From Antedon bifida (Eukaryota > Echinodermata > Crinoidea > Comatulida > Antedonidae), in contig OY727098.1 in assembly GCA_963402885.1 (NCBI GenBank), positions 3,591,001 to 3,655,000 of the forward strand: 64,000 nt of DNA, written 5' to 3'. Positions 49,176 to 60,665 of the stretch are shown one piece after another. The first letter of the stretch is position 1. Every line of letters starts with the position of its first letter. A program made the position numbers and the translations under genes. Under the pieces are notes generated by a model. It had not been told where the DNA came from and ran no database searches. It saw only the letters and a program-made list of their open reading frames with translations.

Positions 49176-50265
49176 ATGAGCACTAGCCTACCTTGCTCGT
49201 GTACTAGTGTATAGGCCAAGCAACTAATGTGGTCTTTAGCACTAGCCTACCTTACTTGTATACTAGTGTGTAAGGCAAGCAACTAATGCGGTCTTTAATG
49301 AGCACTAGCCTACCTTGCTCGTGTACTAGTGTATAGGCCAAGCAACTAATGCGGTCTAGGCCAAGCAACTAATGTGGTCTTTAATGAGCACTAGCCTACC
49401 TTGCTCGTATATTATAGTGTATAGGCCAAGCAATTAATGCGGTCTAGGCCAAGCAACTAATGCGGTCTTTAATGAGCACTAGCCTACCTTGCTCGTGTAC
49501 TAGTGTATAGGCCAAGCAACTAATGCGGTCTAGGCCAAGCAACTAATGTGGTCTTTAATGAGCACTAGCCTACCTTGCTCGTATACTATAGTGTATAGGC
49601 CAAGCAACTAATGCGGTCTAGGCCAAGCAACTAATGCGGTCTTTAATGAGCACTAGCCTACCTTGCTCGTGCACTAGTGTATAGGCCAAGCAACTAATGC
49701 GGTCTAGGCCAAGCAACTAATGTGGTCTTTAATGAGCACTAGCCTACCTTGCTCGTGCACTAGTGTATAGGCCCAGCAACTAATGCGGTCTTTAATGAGC
49801 ACTAGCCTACCTTGCTCGTGCACTAGTGTATAGGCCAAGCAACTAATGCGGTCTAGGCCAAGCAACTAATGTGGTCTTTAATGAGCACTAGCCTACCTTG
49901 CTCGTATACTATAGTGTATAGGCCAAGCAACTAATGCGGTGTAGGCCAAGCAACTAATGCGGTCTTTAATGAGCACTAGCCTACCTTGCTCGTGCACTAG
50001 TGTATAGGCCCAGCAACTAATGCGGTCTTTAATGAGCACTAGCCTACCTTGCTCATATACTAGTGTATAGGCCAAGCAACTAATGCGGTCTAGGCCAAGC
50101 AACTAATGCGGTCTTTAATGAGCACTACCCTACCTTGCTCGTATACCAGTGTGTACAGCAAGCAACTAATGCGGTCTTTAATGAGCACACCCTATTTTTT
50201 CTTTTATGTTAGTGTATAGGCCAAGCAACAAATGCGGTCTTAATAGGCACTAGCCTACCTTATCT
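49176..50265 (+). repeat. composite minisatellite, 63- and 86/88-bp units
   Basis: AGCACTAGCCTACCTTGCTC starts about 15 units. Unit lengths run 59, 63, 86, 88, 86, 88, 86, 63, 86, 88, 63, 86, 63, 63. Long units carry two copies of the 23-bp module TAGGCCAAGCAACTAATGCG-GTC and short ones carry one. The 86-bp form has GTG(T/C)ACTAGTGTATAGG and the 88-bp form GTATACTATAGTGTATAGG. They alternate, making a two-unit higher-order repeat of about 174 bp in the middle. Confidence 0.95.
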
Positions 50266-51344
50266 AATTAAAGAAATGCATGAAGATGATCATTTGAAAT
50301 CAACAGTGGAATAATTATAGAAAATGCGACTGCTGAAGGACAAACACAAGAGTCTCCCCATGGGATGTCATGATGGCTGATTGTCAGAAATACACATTTT
50401 TCTAAATCTGGAATTTCTTTCTTTAATGTTTCTTTTACACTTTACAGATGTGTGTATTCATAGTAAATTTGTCATTATTTCATGCATAGACACAGACATA
50501 TTAAGTGAAAGTTGTGCAATAACTTTCTGGGATTAACAAATCCATCGTTGGCTTCACAATATTTATGGGAATTGATTAATATTTATATTTGTTTTTGTCA
50601 TATTGTCAATGATAATTGTTTAGCTATCTTTTGTTCTCATTATAATACCAGGTATACCAAAGACCCTTTAATTAAGCGAAGAATAAGATCAGAAAATAGA
50701 ATTAATTTGTAATGTAATTTGATTCTTTTACCCTCTGGACAAAATCACAGTAGGCCTACTCTAATCCATTGAGCTAGTAGTTAGCACTTGACAAACTTGG
50801 GCTACCACAATTAATATTTATCCATTACTCCTCTACTTTAATTATATATACAACTTTAAATTAATTAGCCTATATATCTTGAAACCAGAAATGAATTAAT
50901 TTAATGATATATAACAGCCTTGAATTGATTAACCTGATTGGTTTACACACAGAAGTTGACAAAGTAACCATAAATCAATATATTTCTCAGCAGAAAAAAA
51001 AATGTGTGTGTACGTATTACAATAAACTGCGTACTAGCGTCAATATGTATCATTTATCATTTGTTTTGCATAATAGCTTATATCTACTTAGTGGTGGAAA
51101 AATTTGTAAAATGTAATGAGGGGCATTGTTTGGTTATACCCCTAAGCAGAGTGAGTGGTAATATTAGTGGTCATCATAATGTTCTTAATTTGATTTTTAA
51201 TGTTTAGTCAATAAATTAGAAAACAAAGGATGCTTTTTCAAAAGGTGCTATAATAGCCACTTTCTTCAAATTTTGTTTCTTCAAATGTTAACTTTTGTCA
51301 GTGGTCTAAAATGAACCTGAACATCTAGTCTAATTTGAGCTTAG
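50266..51344. other. A+T-rich unique DNA, nothing recognised
   Basis: No supported feature. Confidence 0.5.
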
Positions 51345-51460
51345 CTGGAGTGGAGTTGAAAGAGTTGTGAGTTACAACCCTGACACTGTGTCAGGATTGA
51401 ACCCGGGACATTGGGATTAAAAGGCAAGCACCACTAACCTACAGCTCCACACTACTGTTA
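51345..51460 (-). repeat. tRNA-like SINE head
   Basis: Minus strand: TGGAGCTGTAGGTTAGTGGT (box-A-like) and CCCGGGTTCAATCC (box B GGTTCAATCC at 51403-51394), spaced as in a tRNA. The flanking GACACTGTGTC inverted repeat and TAGCTGGAGTGGAGTTG lie in the adjacent body. Confidence 0.5.
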
Positions 51461-51483
51461 AAATACACTATAACTAATATTGT

Positions 51484-51545
51484 TTCATACAGGATTTGAA
51501 CCAATAAGCCTGGGAGTTGTTAAACACAACAATGCCACTTCAAAT
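51484..51545 (-). repeat. second tRNA-like SINE head
   Basis: Minus strand: GAAGTGGCATTGTTGTGTTT, then GGTTCAAATCC at 51502-51492. A separate decayed head, oriented like its neighbour at 51.4 kb. The two may be tandem or independent insertions. Confidence 0.4.
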
Positions 51546-53012
51546 CATAATTTATTTAGAATACAGAACTTCATTAATTTTCATGTGTTTTACTTCTAAT
51601 TGTTCTCAGCTCGTTCAAAGGCTATACATTCTCACCTTTAGCCTACCAAACATTATTAATGTGACAGTGGTCAGATTGAAAACAAACATCAATGCTAAGA
51701 CTATTAATTCAACTGCAATCATTAAAGATAAGCAAACATTAATGATGTGAACACATTAGTGATGAATGGGGTTATTTGCAAAGCATGTTCTATTTACGTT
51801 TATCAGTGTACATGTCCATCTTCACAAATGTACATTTACCAGGAAAATTTATTACACATATTATCGATGCAAATATTAATTTGATTGAGAAAAAACATTA
51901 TTGGTGTCTAGTTTCTATGATAGGTTTCTGTGTCGTAGTTTCTATCTGTTATAAGCTGACAATAGACTTATTGCAGCCATGCAATACAATTTCACAATTG
52001 ATAAAATCTGCGAGTGTAAAAGTGCATATGGTAATAAGTACACTTTCTTTTTTAATAATCAATACTGTAATAATTTTAAAAATAAATTTGATTTTTAGTT
52101 AGATACAAAAACACTACATTGATTAAAGTAAAGAAAAAGTACAATGCTTTTTCTAAAAATAACTATGTAATCATGTCAAAATTCAAGGTTTATTAAAATG
52201 GTTTTATATCTCTAGGCTTTTATTCAGGTGTTAAAAAACACCTTGATATTTTAAGTTAGTTTTACATTTTTATCTGTTTCATTATAATCTAATAAAGTGT
52301 CAGGTTGCTCGCAGCATGATTTTTAATTTTAAATAAATAAATACAAATTAAGTCACCTGAGATGAAATATGAACAATTACATAGCAAACATTTATTTCTT
52401 AAAATCAACCATACATTCATTTTAAGGCTATTAAATGTATTTATCATAGCATCGTTGTACAAGCACACACTGTATTCTATAACTGTACAGATTTTTTTTT
52501 CCATTTAGAAAAATCAAAATGTTCAAAACAACAATAAGGATAATATGACAATTAAGAAGCGAAGTAAGCACCTGAATGCTGTTTATAACAATGCTCAATT
52601 CATCCTTGAGGGTGAATATTTTGGATAACAATATGAATTTCAAGCCTTGAGGAATAATTATTTCTACCAGTGTAATTGAATTACTCTTTGTCGATGCGTC
52701 AGTATAAATGTTGGTACTCTGCTACATCCAATGTTCGTTATCAGTCCAAGGTTGTCTTATGGTCTTACGGTAGCAATGCTTCAGTGTTGTTATCGCAAAG
52801 ATCAAAGAGAGAGTTATTTGTTGATGGGACAATGCTAGTCAAAGTAATTGCCTGTCAGGTTAATATCTTTCCACTTAACATATCAAAGGCAAAGGAAACC
52901 AGAAATTTATCTTATGTGATATCTTAACATATTAAACGTAGATGCAATGGAAATTTATTAATGTTACTTTTCATTATCGGAAAATGTATATGAAATTCTA
53001 ATTCTTGAGATT
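51546..53012. other. A+T-rich unique DNA, no supported gene
   Basis: A 108-codon plus-strand open frame at 51776-52102 opens with TTG and is very hydrophobic because of T-richness. An 83-codon one at 52676-52927 also opens with TTG. Neither has a recognisable domain. Confidence 0.45.
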
Positions 53013-53036
53013 GAACAAGATGGCGCGATGGTAAGA
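53013..53036 (+). promoter_or_regulatory. YY1-like initiation motif beside a splice donor
   Basis: ACAAGATGGCGCGATG|GTAAGAA: the YY1-like core AAGATGGCG lies over an ATG at 53020-53022, with a good 5' splice site (GT at 53031) 11 nt after the start of that ATG. This is the layout of short first coding exons in many animal genes. No downstream exon was found. Confidence 0.2.
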
Positions 53037-54478
53037 AATCAGAGAGACAAGATCAAGTTGTGTTGTCTTTATTGTGTAATAGGGAAGATGTGTTATATCT
53101 TCGTTGTATCTTTGTTGGTCCTGTGCATAAAAACTTAGTATATTATAAAATAGGAAATTACAAATATTTGGAAAAGATTCCGCAATGGAAATGTTGCTGT
53201 TTGTGTCTAGAGGATCGTAGCTATGGCTTACAACAAAGGTGTTGTTGCCAGAAGGAGGGAAAGCAACTCTTTGCTTGGATTGGAGAGGGTGTTTCTCACC
53301 ACTACCGCCCATCAGGCTACAGTCTTAAACAAGATATTTTACTCTCATTGCTACACAGTTTTGTAACACATAGTTTGGTCTCAAACTGTATTAACCAACT
53401 ATTAAATGTAAAAGCCTTCATTTCATACAACCTTTCTTTATTTCTATTAAAATAAAGGCATTACATTATCAATAATAACAATAAAGTATTAAAACATTAA
53501 TGAAAATACCAACTTTGAAAAATCTATGTGGCTTATTAACACTGTCGTTGGTAATTGTCTCCCTAATAACCAAACATTACTCATAAAAAGAATGATATAT
53601 TTGCAAGAAATTAAATCAATATCACTTGTAATTATTCAAATGTGAATATAGAACACCTTAATGTTGATGGGAAAATGATTTACTAAGGTGAGAAATTTGA
53701 CATTCTGAAGGATTTTGCCCCCAGGACAAAATGTCTTAAGGAAATGGGAACATGACTATTATGAATTATGCTTTTACTGATTTAAACCAGGTAAGATGAA
53801 GTGTGTGAGTCACAAAGTACTATGACAAGGATTAAATAAGCATAATAATAATATTACATTATATGTACTAATGAAAAAATAGTAAACCATTGGGTTAGTT
53901 GATGACAAGTACATGACTCACACATTAGTTTGGCTAGAATTAGATAAAGCAATAATCTTAATCTTAAAATTGCTACACCGCAATCCGTTTACTGGTTCTT
54001 TGACAATCATCTTTGAAATCGTTTACGGTTTTATGACTCGCATATACTAAGAAGAAAACTATAAAATAATTTTCTCCTAATCATAGAAACAGGTCTTTTC
54101 GTGAAGAAAATTGTAAGGGTCATTTAAGGACCTAGTCCAAATGTTCTCGTTTATTTATTTCCTCTTTTAAAATGTTATTAACAAAGAAACAGTAAAGTAA
54201 TAGTGAATATTTAATGATATTGTTAATCTGTATCAACTAACTTCTACAAATACATAATACTAGTGACTATAAATGAGTAGGACCAAATTAATTACAATCA
54301 ATAAACAAATATTTACTATTGGTACAAGTAAATGATTTGTTAGATAAGCAATTACAATTATCATTTATTTGCACTAATAATAAGTGCACTAATACTGTAT
54401 AAAATAGTGTATTATTGGATCATTAGATGATAAATATATAAGATAATTATAAACCCTGATACATTTTAAATTGTCTTA
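53037..54478. other. unique DNA, no supported gene
   Basis: 53130-53340 is less A+T-rich and open on both strands (for example 53060-53455 plus), but no domain is recognised. The remainder is A+T-rich. Confidence 0.45.
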
Positions 54479-54781
54479 AGCGCTGTCTACACTATCAAAC
54501 TAACAACAAAAGTTTGATGTGCCCAAATATGGTACTGATATACTTAAATATGGTAGTGATATGACATCATCATGTCCATATACAGGGCCGTACGCAGATT
54601 GCAAAAGATCCACATTTTATAGGGTCTTAAAATAAATCTGTAGTGTATTATACATTATATTATGAAAATGGTCCAAAATATATTAATCCGCACCCACCCA
54701 AATAAAATCCTGCGTACGGCCCTGATATATGGGCAACTCACATTTTGTTGTCACATAAAGTTTGAAAGTGTAGACAGAGCT
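54479..54781 (+). mobile_element. PIF/Harbinger-like MITE, copy 5, interrupted
   Basis: Ends are AGCGCTGTCTACACTATCAA and TTGAAAGTGTAGACAGAGCT, flanked by TTA at 54476-54478 and 54782-54784. TTA instead of TAA supports a TWA target rule. Subtracting the inner insertion and its duplication leaves about 156 bp. The left half has a partial duplication of AAATATGGTA(C/G)TGATAT. Confidence 0.9.
54583..54724. mobile_element. 142-bp TIR element nested in MITE copy 5
   Basis: CAGGGCCGTACGCAG at the left is exactly inverted as CTGCGTACGGCCCTG at the right. ATATA lies on both sides (54578-54582 and 54725-54729). Removing the element plus one ATATA restores the CCATATATGGGC of the uninterrupted MITE copies. 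CAGGG-starting TIRs suggest hAT-like elements, some of which are reported to use 5-bp targets. The superfamily is inference. Confidence 0.9.
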
Positions 54782-54784
54782 TTA

Positions 54785-57700
54785 GATGTGTTGTCTTCCA
54801 TGTATACTTTGCAATTAGGATCAAGCAACATTAGACTGTTAGGGAAAAATAAAAGAGCCAGGTTCTTTAGGCATTTAACATTAGTACATTACTGAGTCAT
54901 TAGTACATTATACCTCTTGATAAATGACTCAGAGATACAAGGGCCATAGATTGATTCTAAGATTCACAACATAATTGAAATAAAAATAATAACAATCTTA
55001 GTAAAGTACATCCCCCCTTGCTAAGTGCACTTTTTAATTATGCTGTCTAATAATAATTAGATGTAAAAACAAAAGTATAGATATGAAATGAAAAAGAAAA
55101 TATTATGAATATAATATGAATAGAGACTTGTGGCGGTGTATACTCGTAATGGTTGTTATTAATTTTGTTGGTGGCCCAAATTACATCCATCCTAGGGGGA
55201 GTTGTTCTGAAGTAGCCACAATAATGTGACAATTTAAACTAACATACATGTTTTTTAAAACAGAATTGGTTCTAGACATTTTTTTCCAAACTATTAACCG
55301 GTGGTAATCAAAGGATTGTTGCCAATTAAAGAAGAAATACTTATAACAAATATATTAATTACTAAATAAGATATTTTGATAATTTTCTAATAATTGCAAA
55401 ACTAGTAAAAACTGTTTATTGATAATATGTTTCACAATCTTTATATGGAAAATGCACTTTTTTTCAACACAGACCTCAACCACTGCATGATAATTATCAA
55501 TAGATACTTGAAGCTAATGAGGATCTTATAATATCTGAAATTTATGTCGAGATTTGGACATTAAAACGAGTTTGAATTGTTTAATCCTGATAATAGTTCA
55601 TCATGTTTATTGCAATAACTTGCGGTTCAACTACAAGTCATAAAAAATTGTTTATAGGCAATTTCCTCTGTCTTTTAATAACAGGAAATGATTATCATAA
55701 TTACTATACTTGCTATTTACACTAAGACACATAGGCTTTCTTTTACATTGTCACAATTCCCAATGGGACATTTATTTCTAGCAATAACCAATTCAAAATA
55801 ATTTGATTCTATAATGAGACAAATTAAGGCAGCAAACTGGAGAATAGTCTTAATATTATTATGGTAAACAGTACCATAACCTTACAATTAATTTTGTAAA
55901 TTTAAGTTAATTTTTATTATCATTTAAAATCTTAGTAGATTTAGGTTAAAATATTTGTTTGTTGCTAATCCTATGAATTAGGCTAAACTGTGTATCTAAT
56001 AATCCTTTACCTATATTGAGACAAAAAAATAATTTATTAGAAATCTAAGCCAGGAATACTACCAAGGGGATTTCACCAAGAATTATTTATAGTAAATTTT
56101 AAATCATTTTCAAATACTCATTGTAGTTGAAACTGATAAATAAACAAATTATTTTAGACAGTTTGATCCTTAATAGATTAGGAATTAGTAGAACATTTAT
56201 TATAGTTCACATTGAATAAAAAAATATTCTAATTCTATCGATAATTATAATTCTATCAATTTTGTCTGATTTTGGCAACAAAAACCAAAATCCAATTAAA
56301 TCTTATTAGCTACCGATATCATCAAGAGCAACAACAAAAACATCAATGTACATGTTACAATCTTGAAGATTAGGTTGTATTCATTATTTATCGGTTGCTA
56401 ACATCTTATTCATGGCGTTATACACCAATGTCATATAATATTAGTTTAACAATGAAAAAAAAAACTTTTAATAATGTATTTTAACCTAGATGACAGTTTT
56501 GTGTATAAAATGTTATTTTGATTGATTATTTTCAACTCAATTTTATATATCCATGGAACTTGACCTGTTTAACAAATAATTATAATAAATTGTATTTTCT
56601 AATCTATCCTTCCCCACAGCCATCCATATTGTTCTGGTTATACCACTTTTGTAATAGGAAAATTAAATGATAATTTATCACATTTGTCTAATAGGCCATT
56701 TACTATTATTAGTTGTTGATTCTGCTTCAAGAAAGCTTTAATTTATAAGAACACAATTCCATAAAGCTTAAACTAAAATCCAAACAATGAATTTAAGCAA
56801 TAAACAAGAGAAATAAATTAATGATGTTCTTTGTGACAACAACGTAGCCCACAGTAAGGTGTTTGTGTGGCTTTGGCTACTATACCTCAATGAATGACTG
56901 ATTTATTGACAATCAGCACTGACATGACATAACGATTTATTAACAGGTATTGCAATTGTGTTCTTTAATGTATCAGCGCAAACCATAATGTGTGAACAAA
57001 AAATAATGCCTGACAGGCTATTGTTGAAAACGATATGGTTGATGATATGCCAGATATACAGGAATATACGCTAGGTTGTAATCATCATTGGCATGGCAAC
57101 CATGTAACAAACTGACGGTAGTAAAATCAGAGTTTACCAGTTGGAAGTGTGATTTAGAGATTGGAATCATAAAAGCGTGACATCATCAACCTAAGCCCTC
57201 TTTTGACAAATCTATCCTGATCTTTGTTTGATTCTCGCACATTTGAAGATCTTTTTACCGATGCATTCAAGCATGAGATAATTTATCTTACTAACTCTAT
57301 ATTATCGCAAATATGTAGGTTTGTTTGCATTTATCAAAGGATTATAAAGGCAACTAGGATTGCAGACATCTTCTAAAATAATATATCGCCACATTGTATC
57401 GCATTTACTGTAAGTAAAAATAACACCTTAACATCATATCTCTCATAATACATTGCATATTTAGTAATAAAAACACTTTTGTAACTTAATATTGTTATAA
57501 GAAAATAATCACAGAACTTGGTATTAAAGATAACAGCAATTATAGGATACAAAGCAATGTTTAACATAATATCCGTGTAAAATCTTGCTTATAATCACAG
57601 TAGTACAATAAGTAGTCTTGGCATATGTCATTGAAAGATTATGATAAAACTGAAACATCAATTTGCCAATCCTACCGTAACAAGTGGTTTCCTTTCTCTC

Positions 57701-58157
57701 TTCCAAAAATAACTTTTTGGTGCAAATATTCTACAAATGTAGCAGTGGTACATATTAAATACCGCCCTCAACATCAACCAACGAATATCATATTGATATT
57801 GAACCTATCATTAAAGAAGACACAGTAATAGTACTGATTAATTCAATTCCTTATTTATATCGAATGAAATAAATGGGTTTAATTGCATATGATTCTTTGA
57901 AGAAACTGTAAACAAAACAAACGAATGTACTAAAAGAAAAATATTATTGAATTAAGTCTCTGAAAAGGGAGAAATAAAAACAAAATAAAAAAACAAACAA
58001 ATCACCAAAGCAATATCATGTAGGCCAATATGCCATCCAATCCATACAAAGTTGTTGTAAAATCATTGGCATTAAAGTTGTTGATATAACATTGATATAT
58101 AAACACAAAATACAACAAAAATATCTCAACAATTTTCTACTTTCAAAGGCCAACTCG
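54785..58157. other. A+T-rich unique DNA, nothing recognised
   Basis: 57000-57130 is somewhat complex and has a weak X-box-like GGTTGCCATGCC on the minus strand (57101-57090). No supported gene. Confidence 0.5.
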
Positions 58158-58315
58158 GACAGCGTCGTACGACAGTGCCCGACAAACATCTTGACTCGTC
58201 AGTGCTGTCTGAGTTGAATCCTGACGAGATGAGTCGTCTTGAGATAGTCACATGTGTAGTTTTTAGGTCGTCGGGATAAACATGCTCCTGACACAATGAC
58301 TCGTACGACGCTGTC
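58158..58315. mobile_element. CpG-rich foldback element
   Basis: GACAGCGTCGTACGAC at the left is inverted as GTACGACGCTGTC at the right. The inside contains further CTCGTC/GACGAG inverted pieces, so several stems can form. CpG is far denser than in the flanks, which suggests a recent arrival before CpG decay. It ends 6 bp before the next TIR element. No target duplication was settled. Confidence 0.6.
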
Positions 58316-58321
58316 TTAAAA

Positions 58322-58680
58322 TACAGTGGAACCCCTCTAAGGAGACACCTTGTGAACCCAAAAAAAGTGTTCCTAGTGTGTCCTAAATGAGGGGTGTCCT
58401 AAATGAGGGGTGTCCTAAATGAGGGGTGTCCTAAATGAGGGGTGTCCTAAATGAGGGATGTCCTAAATGAGGGGTGTCCTAAATGAGGGGTGTCCTAAAT
58501 GAGGGGTGTCCTAAATGAGGGGTGTCCTAAATGAGGGGTGTCCTAAATGAGGGGTGTCCTAAATGAGGGGTGTCCTAAATGAGGGGTGTCCTAAATGAGG
58601 GGTGTCCTAAATGAGGGGTGTCCTAAATGAGGGGTGTCCTAAATGAGGGGTGTCTCAAAGAAAGGAAAATTTCTACTGTA
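58322..58680. mobile_element. TIR element with internal minisatellite
   Basis: The ends are TACAGTGGAACCCCTCTAAG and the inverse of TACAGTAGAAATTTTCC, each beginning with TA, followed by GGAGACACC / GGTGTCTC. The terminal TA would fit a TA target site, but the superfamily is not shown. The right half is occupied by the 16-bp array. It is the best preserved member of the GTGTCC family in the window. Confidence 0.65.
58381..58652 (+). repeat. 16-bp tandem repeat, 17 copies
   Basis: TCCTAAATGAGGGGTG repeats exactly every 16 bp, with one variant (GAGGGATG) in the fifth copy. The near-perfect identity indicates recent expansion. The seed GTGTCCTAAATGAGG is the ordinary inner sequence of the host TIR family. 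Confidence 0.98.
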
Positions 58681-59574
58681 TATCACAATAGTATGGTAGC
58701 AAAATATCACCCTGATAAAATAGAAAACTTGTACTACTTTATATAAAAATCAGATAACAGATTATACTTTCAGCCAAATTTATTATCTAAATATAGGTCT
58801 ACTATTTTGAAAATGTTAAGATATATCATTTAAAGTATTGTACATATTACATATAAATGATTTTGGAATGGAGTCACTCTGTAAAGTTAGAAAGATTTAA
58901 GAGAATCACATTTTATAGATGCCATATTATTATTTAGTAGACCAGTATAATTATATTACAAATCATAAAGAAAGCGTGTTGAATTTGTAATTAAAAGATC
59001 TAAATTGTCAAATTTATCTTTCATTCTGTCATTTACATATAATTCAATTGATACCCATTTTATTCTATATAATATGAAATACTAGGTAGAATTTAAAAAG
59101 TGGCATCCCTATATGGAAAGTAGGCCACCAAACAGGAAGCTGACTTTCTACTAATCCCCTCATTTCATTGGTTTAAAGTTATACACAAGTTGGTTCCATT
59201 TTTGATTTAGGGATATTCTATTTCAACAATAAAAATAATCTAATCTAGCTAAATGAAATTAAACAGCTGTTTGATAAGTATAGATTTTGAAGTTTGATCA
59301 TTGTTTTTTTTTCATATAGAATTGTTTGTCATTACTGTTGTTAACATTTTTAGTATCACCCACTTCTGAAATTGAATTTCTTTTTTTGTTAGCTGATTGC
59401 CTGACAACATAAAAAGCAATGATAACATATTTTGGGCATTATTATTACTATAAATAAAAGTAATGTTACAGTATATATTATTTGTTTTTAAAATTTACAA
59501 ATACTATTGGCAATTACAAAATGTGAGTTTTCTTTAGAAATGCATTATATTTTTGGGCTTGAGGTATGAAGCAC
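58681..59574. other. A+T-rich unique DNA, nothing recognised
   Basis: No supported feature. Confidence 0.5.
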
Positions 59575-59935
59575 ATACACACATGATGGTGTATGACCCT
59601 ATAATAATCATAGGAATTACCATAATGTATTACAATAAAAGTATTGCCACATGAATCACCTTAATATGTATAATCATATATATGACTACACATAAGACAA
59701 TATATTTTTTACCCTATATGTATAACAAAATAAATGACCTTATGTATGACTCCTAAGTAAGACCACACACATTACCATGACCCTAAAAATAACCACACAA
59801 ATTACCATATATGTGTGACCATAAATGACCTTATGTATAACAACACAAATATGTGTTCCTATATTTATGATTGTATCTGACCTGAAGTATTACCATATAT
59901 AACCATCTACGTATGATTGTATGTATGACCAGAGT
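59575..59935 (+). repeat. degenerate short repeat around ATGTATGACC
   Basis: Words such as TATGTATGAC, ATATGTGTGACC, CATAAATGACCTTATGTAT and ACCACACA-ATTACCAT recur about every 20-40 bp with heavy divergence. Probably an old minisatellite. Confidence 0.5.
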
Positions 59936-60604
59936 GACTGTTCTATTCATTGATAGCAATAGGCAACATCAACCCTACTCTACATACATAAGATTTGATA
60001 CAAATTGGTTTTATCTCGATTCAATCATTATTGTACTTGTGATCATCATTAACAACAAAGGCACTGAGGTAATTAAGATATTTCCTTTCGATAGTTAATA
60101 TTTATACTAAGATCAATATTTCTTTTCTTCTTCATCAACATTTATTTGTTCCACCTGCAGCATACCACTCCAGGGAGTCTTTGTTGAATATGTAACACCG
60201 CAAAGATAGCTTTCTTTGGCCGAATTTTGTCATAATACATATTTAGAAAGACGTTTAATTCGAACAAATGTTATTAAGCATAAAACGTAAATAACCACTT
60301 GAGCTTTGTTAACTATGTTACTTTATTTGGATAAATGTTTCCATAACACCCACACCATAGTTTTCTTTGTTTGTTTCCATTTCTTCATAACCAATTTTGG
60401 GAGATGTTTAATGAAATTGGATCGGATAATGTGTAAGTGTAAAATGCAACACTTAAAGTCTCTTGCCTATTTTGTCAAACTTGCAGATGTGATGGTATTC
60501 AGATAATTAGCAATGTTCGTTACTTATGTTGATGAATGACCATTAGAACATGATACATTGTAGCAACTGTCAGTCATATGTAATTTAGAATGTTATGGAA
60601 AAAG
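59936..60604. other. unique DNA, nothing recognised
   Basis: No supported feature. Confidence 0.5.
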
Positions 60605-60665
60605 CAGCTGAGTGCTCCCTACACTAATCATAATGTGATTGGTTCGAATTTCACTAAGTGGTCTA
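60605..60665 (+). repeat. tRNA-like SINE head
   Basis: CAGCTGAGTGCTCCCTACAC followed by box B GGTTCGAATTT at 60641-60651. Spacing suits a tRNA-derived head. The body was not recognised. Confidence 0.4.

Noticed and set aside
51776..52102. 108-codon hydrophobic open frame
   Set aside because: TTG start and hydrophobicity explained by T-richness. No domain or splice evidence.
52676..53455. Two long plus-strand open frames and one minus-strand frame in a less A+T-rich stretch
   Set aside because: Both strands are open, starts are TTG, and no motif of a transposase, reverse transcriptase or cellular protein could be recognised.
58190..58250. Hammerhead-like CTGACGAG boxes in the foldback element
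   Set aside because: No GAAA block or cleavage triplet at the right distance. CTGATGAG-like boxes near 9143, 12003 and 31045 also lack the second core and stems.
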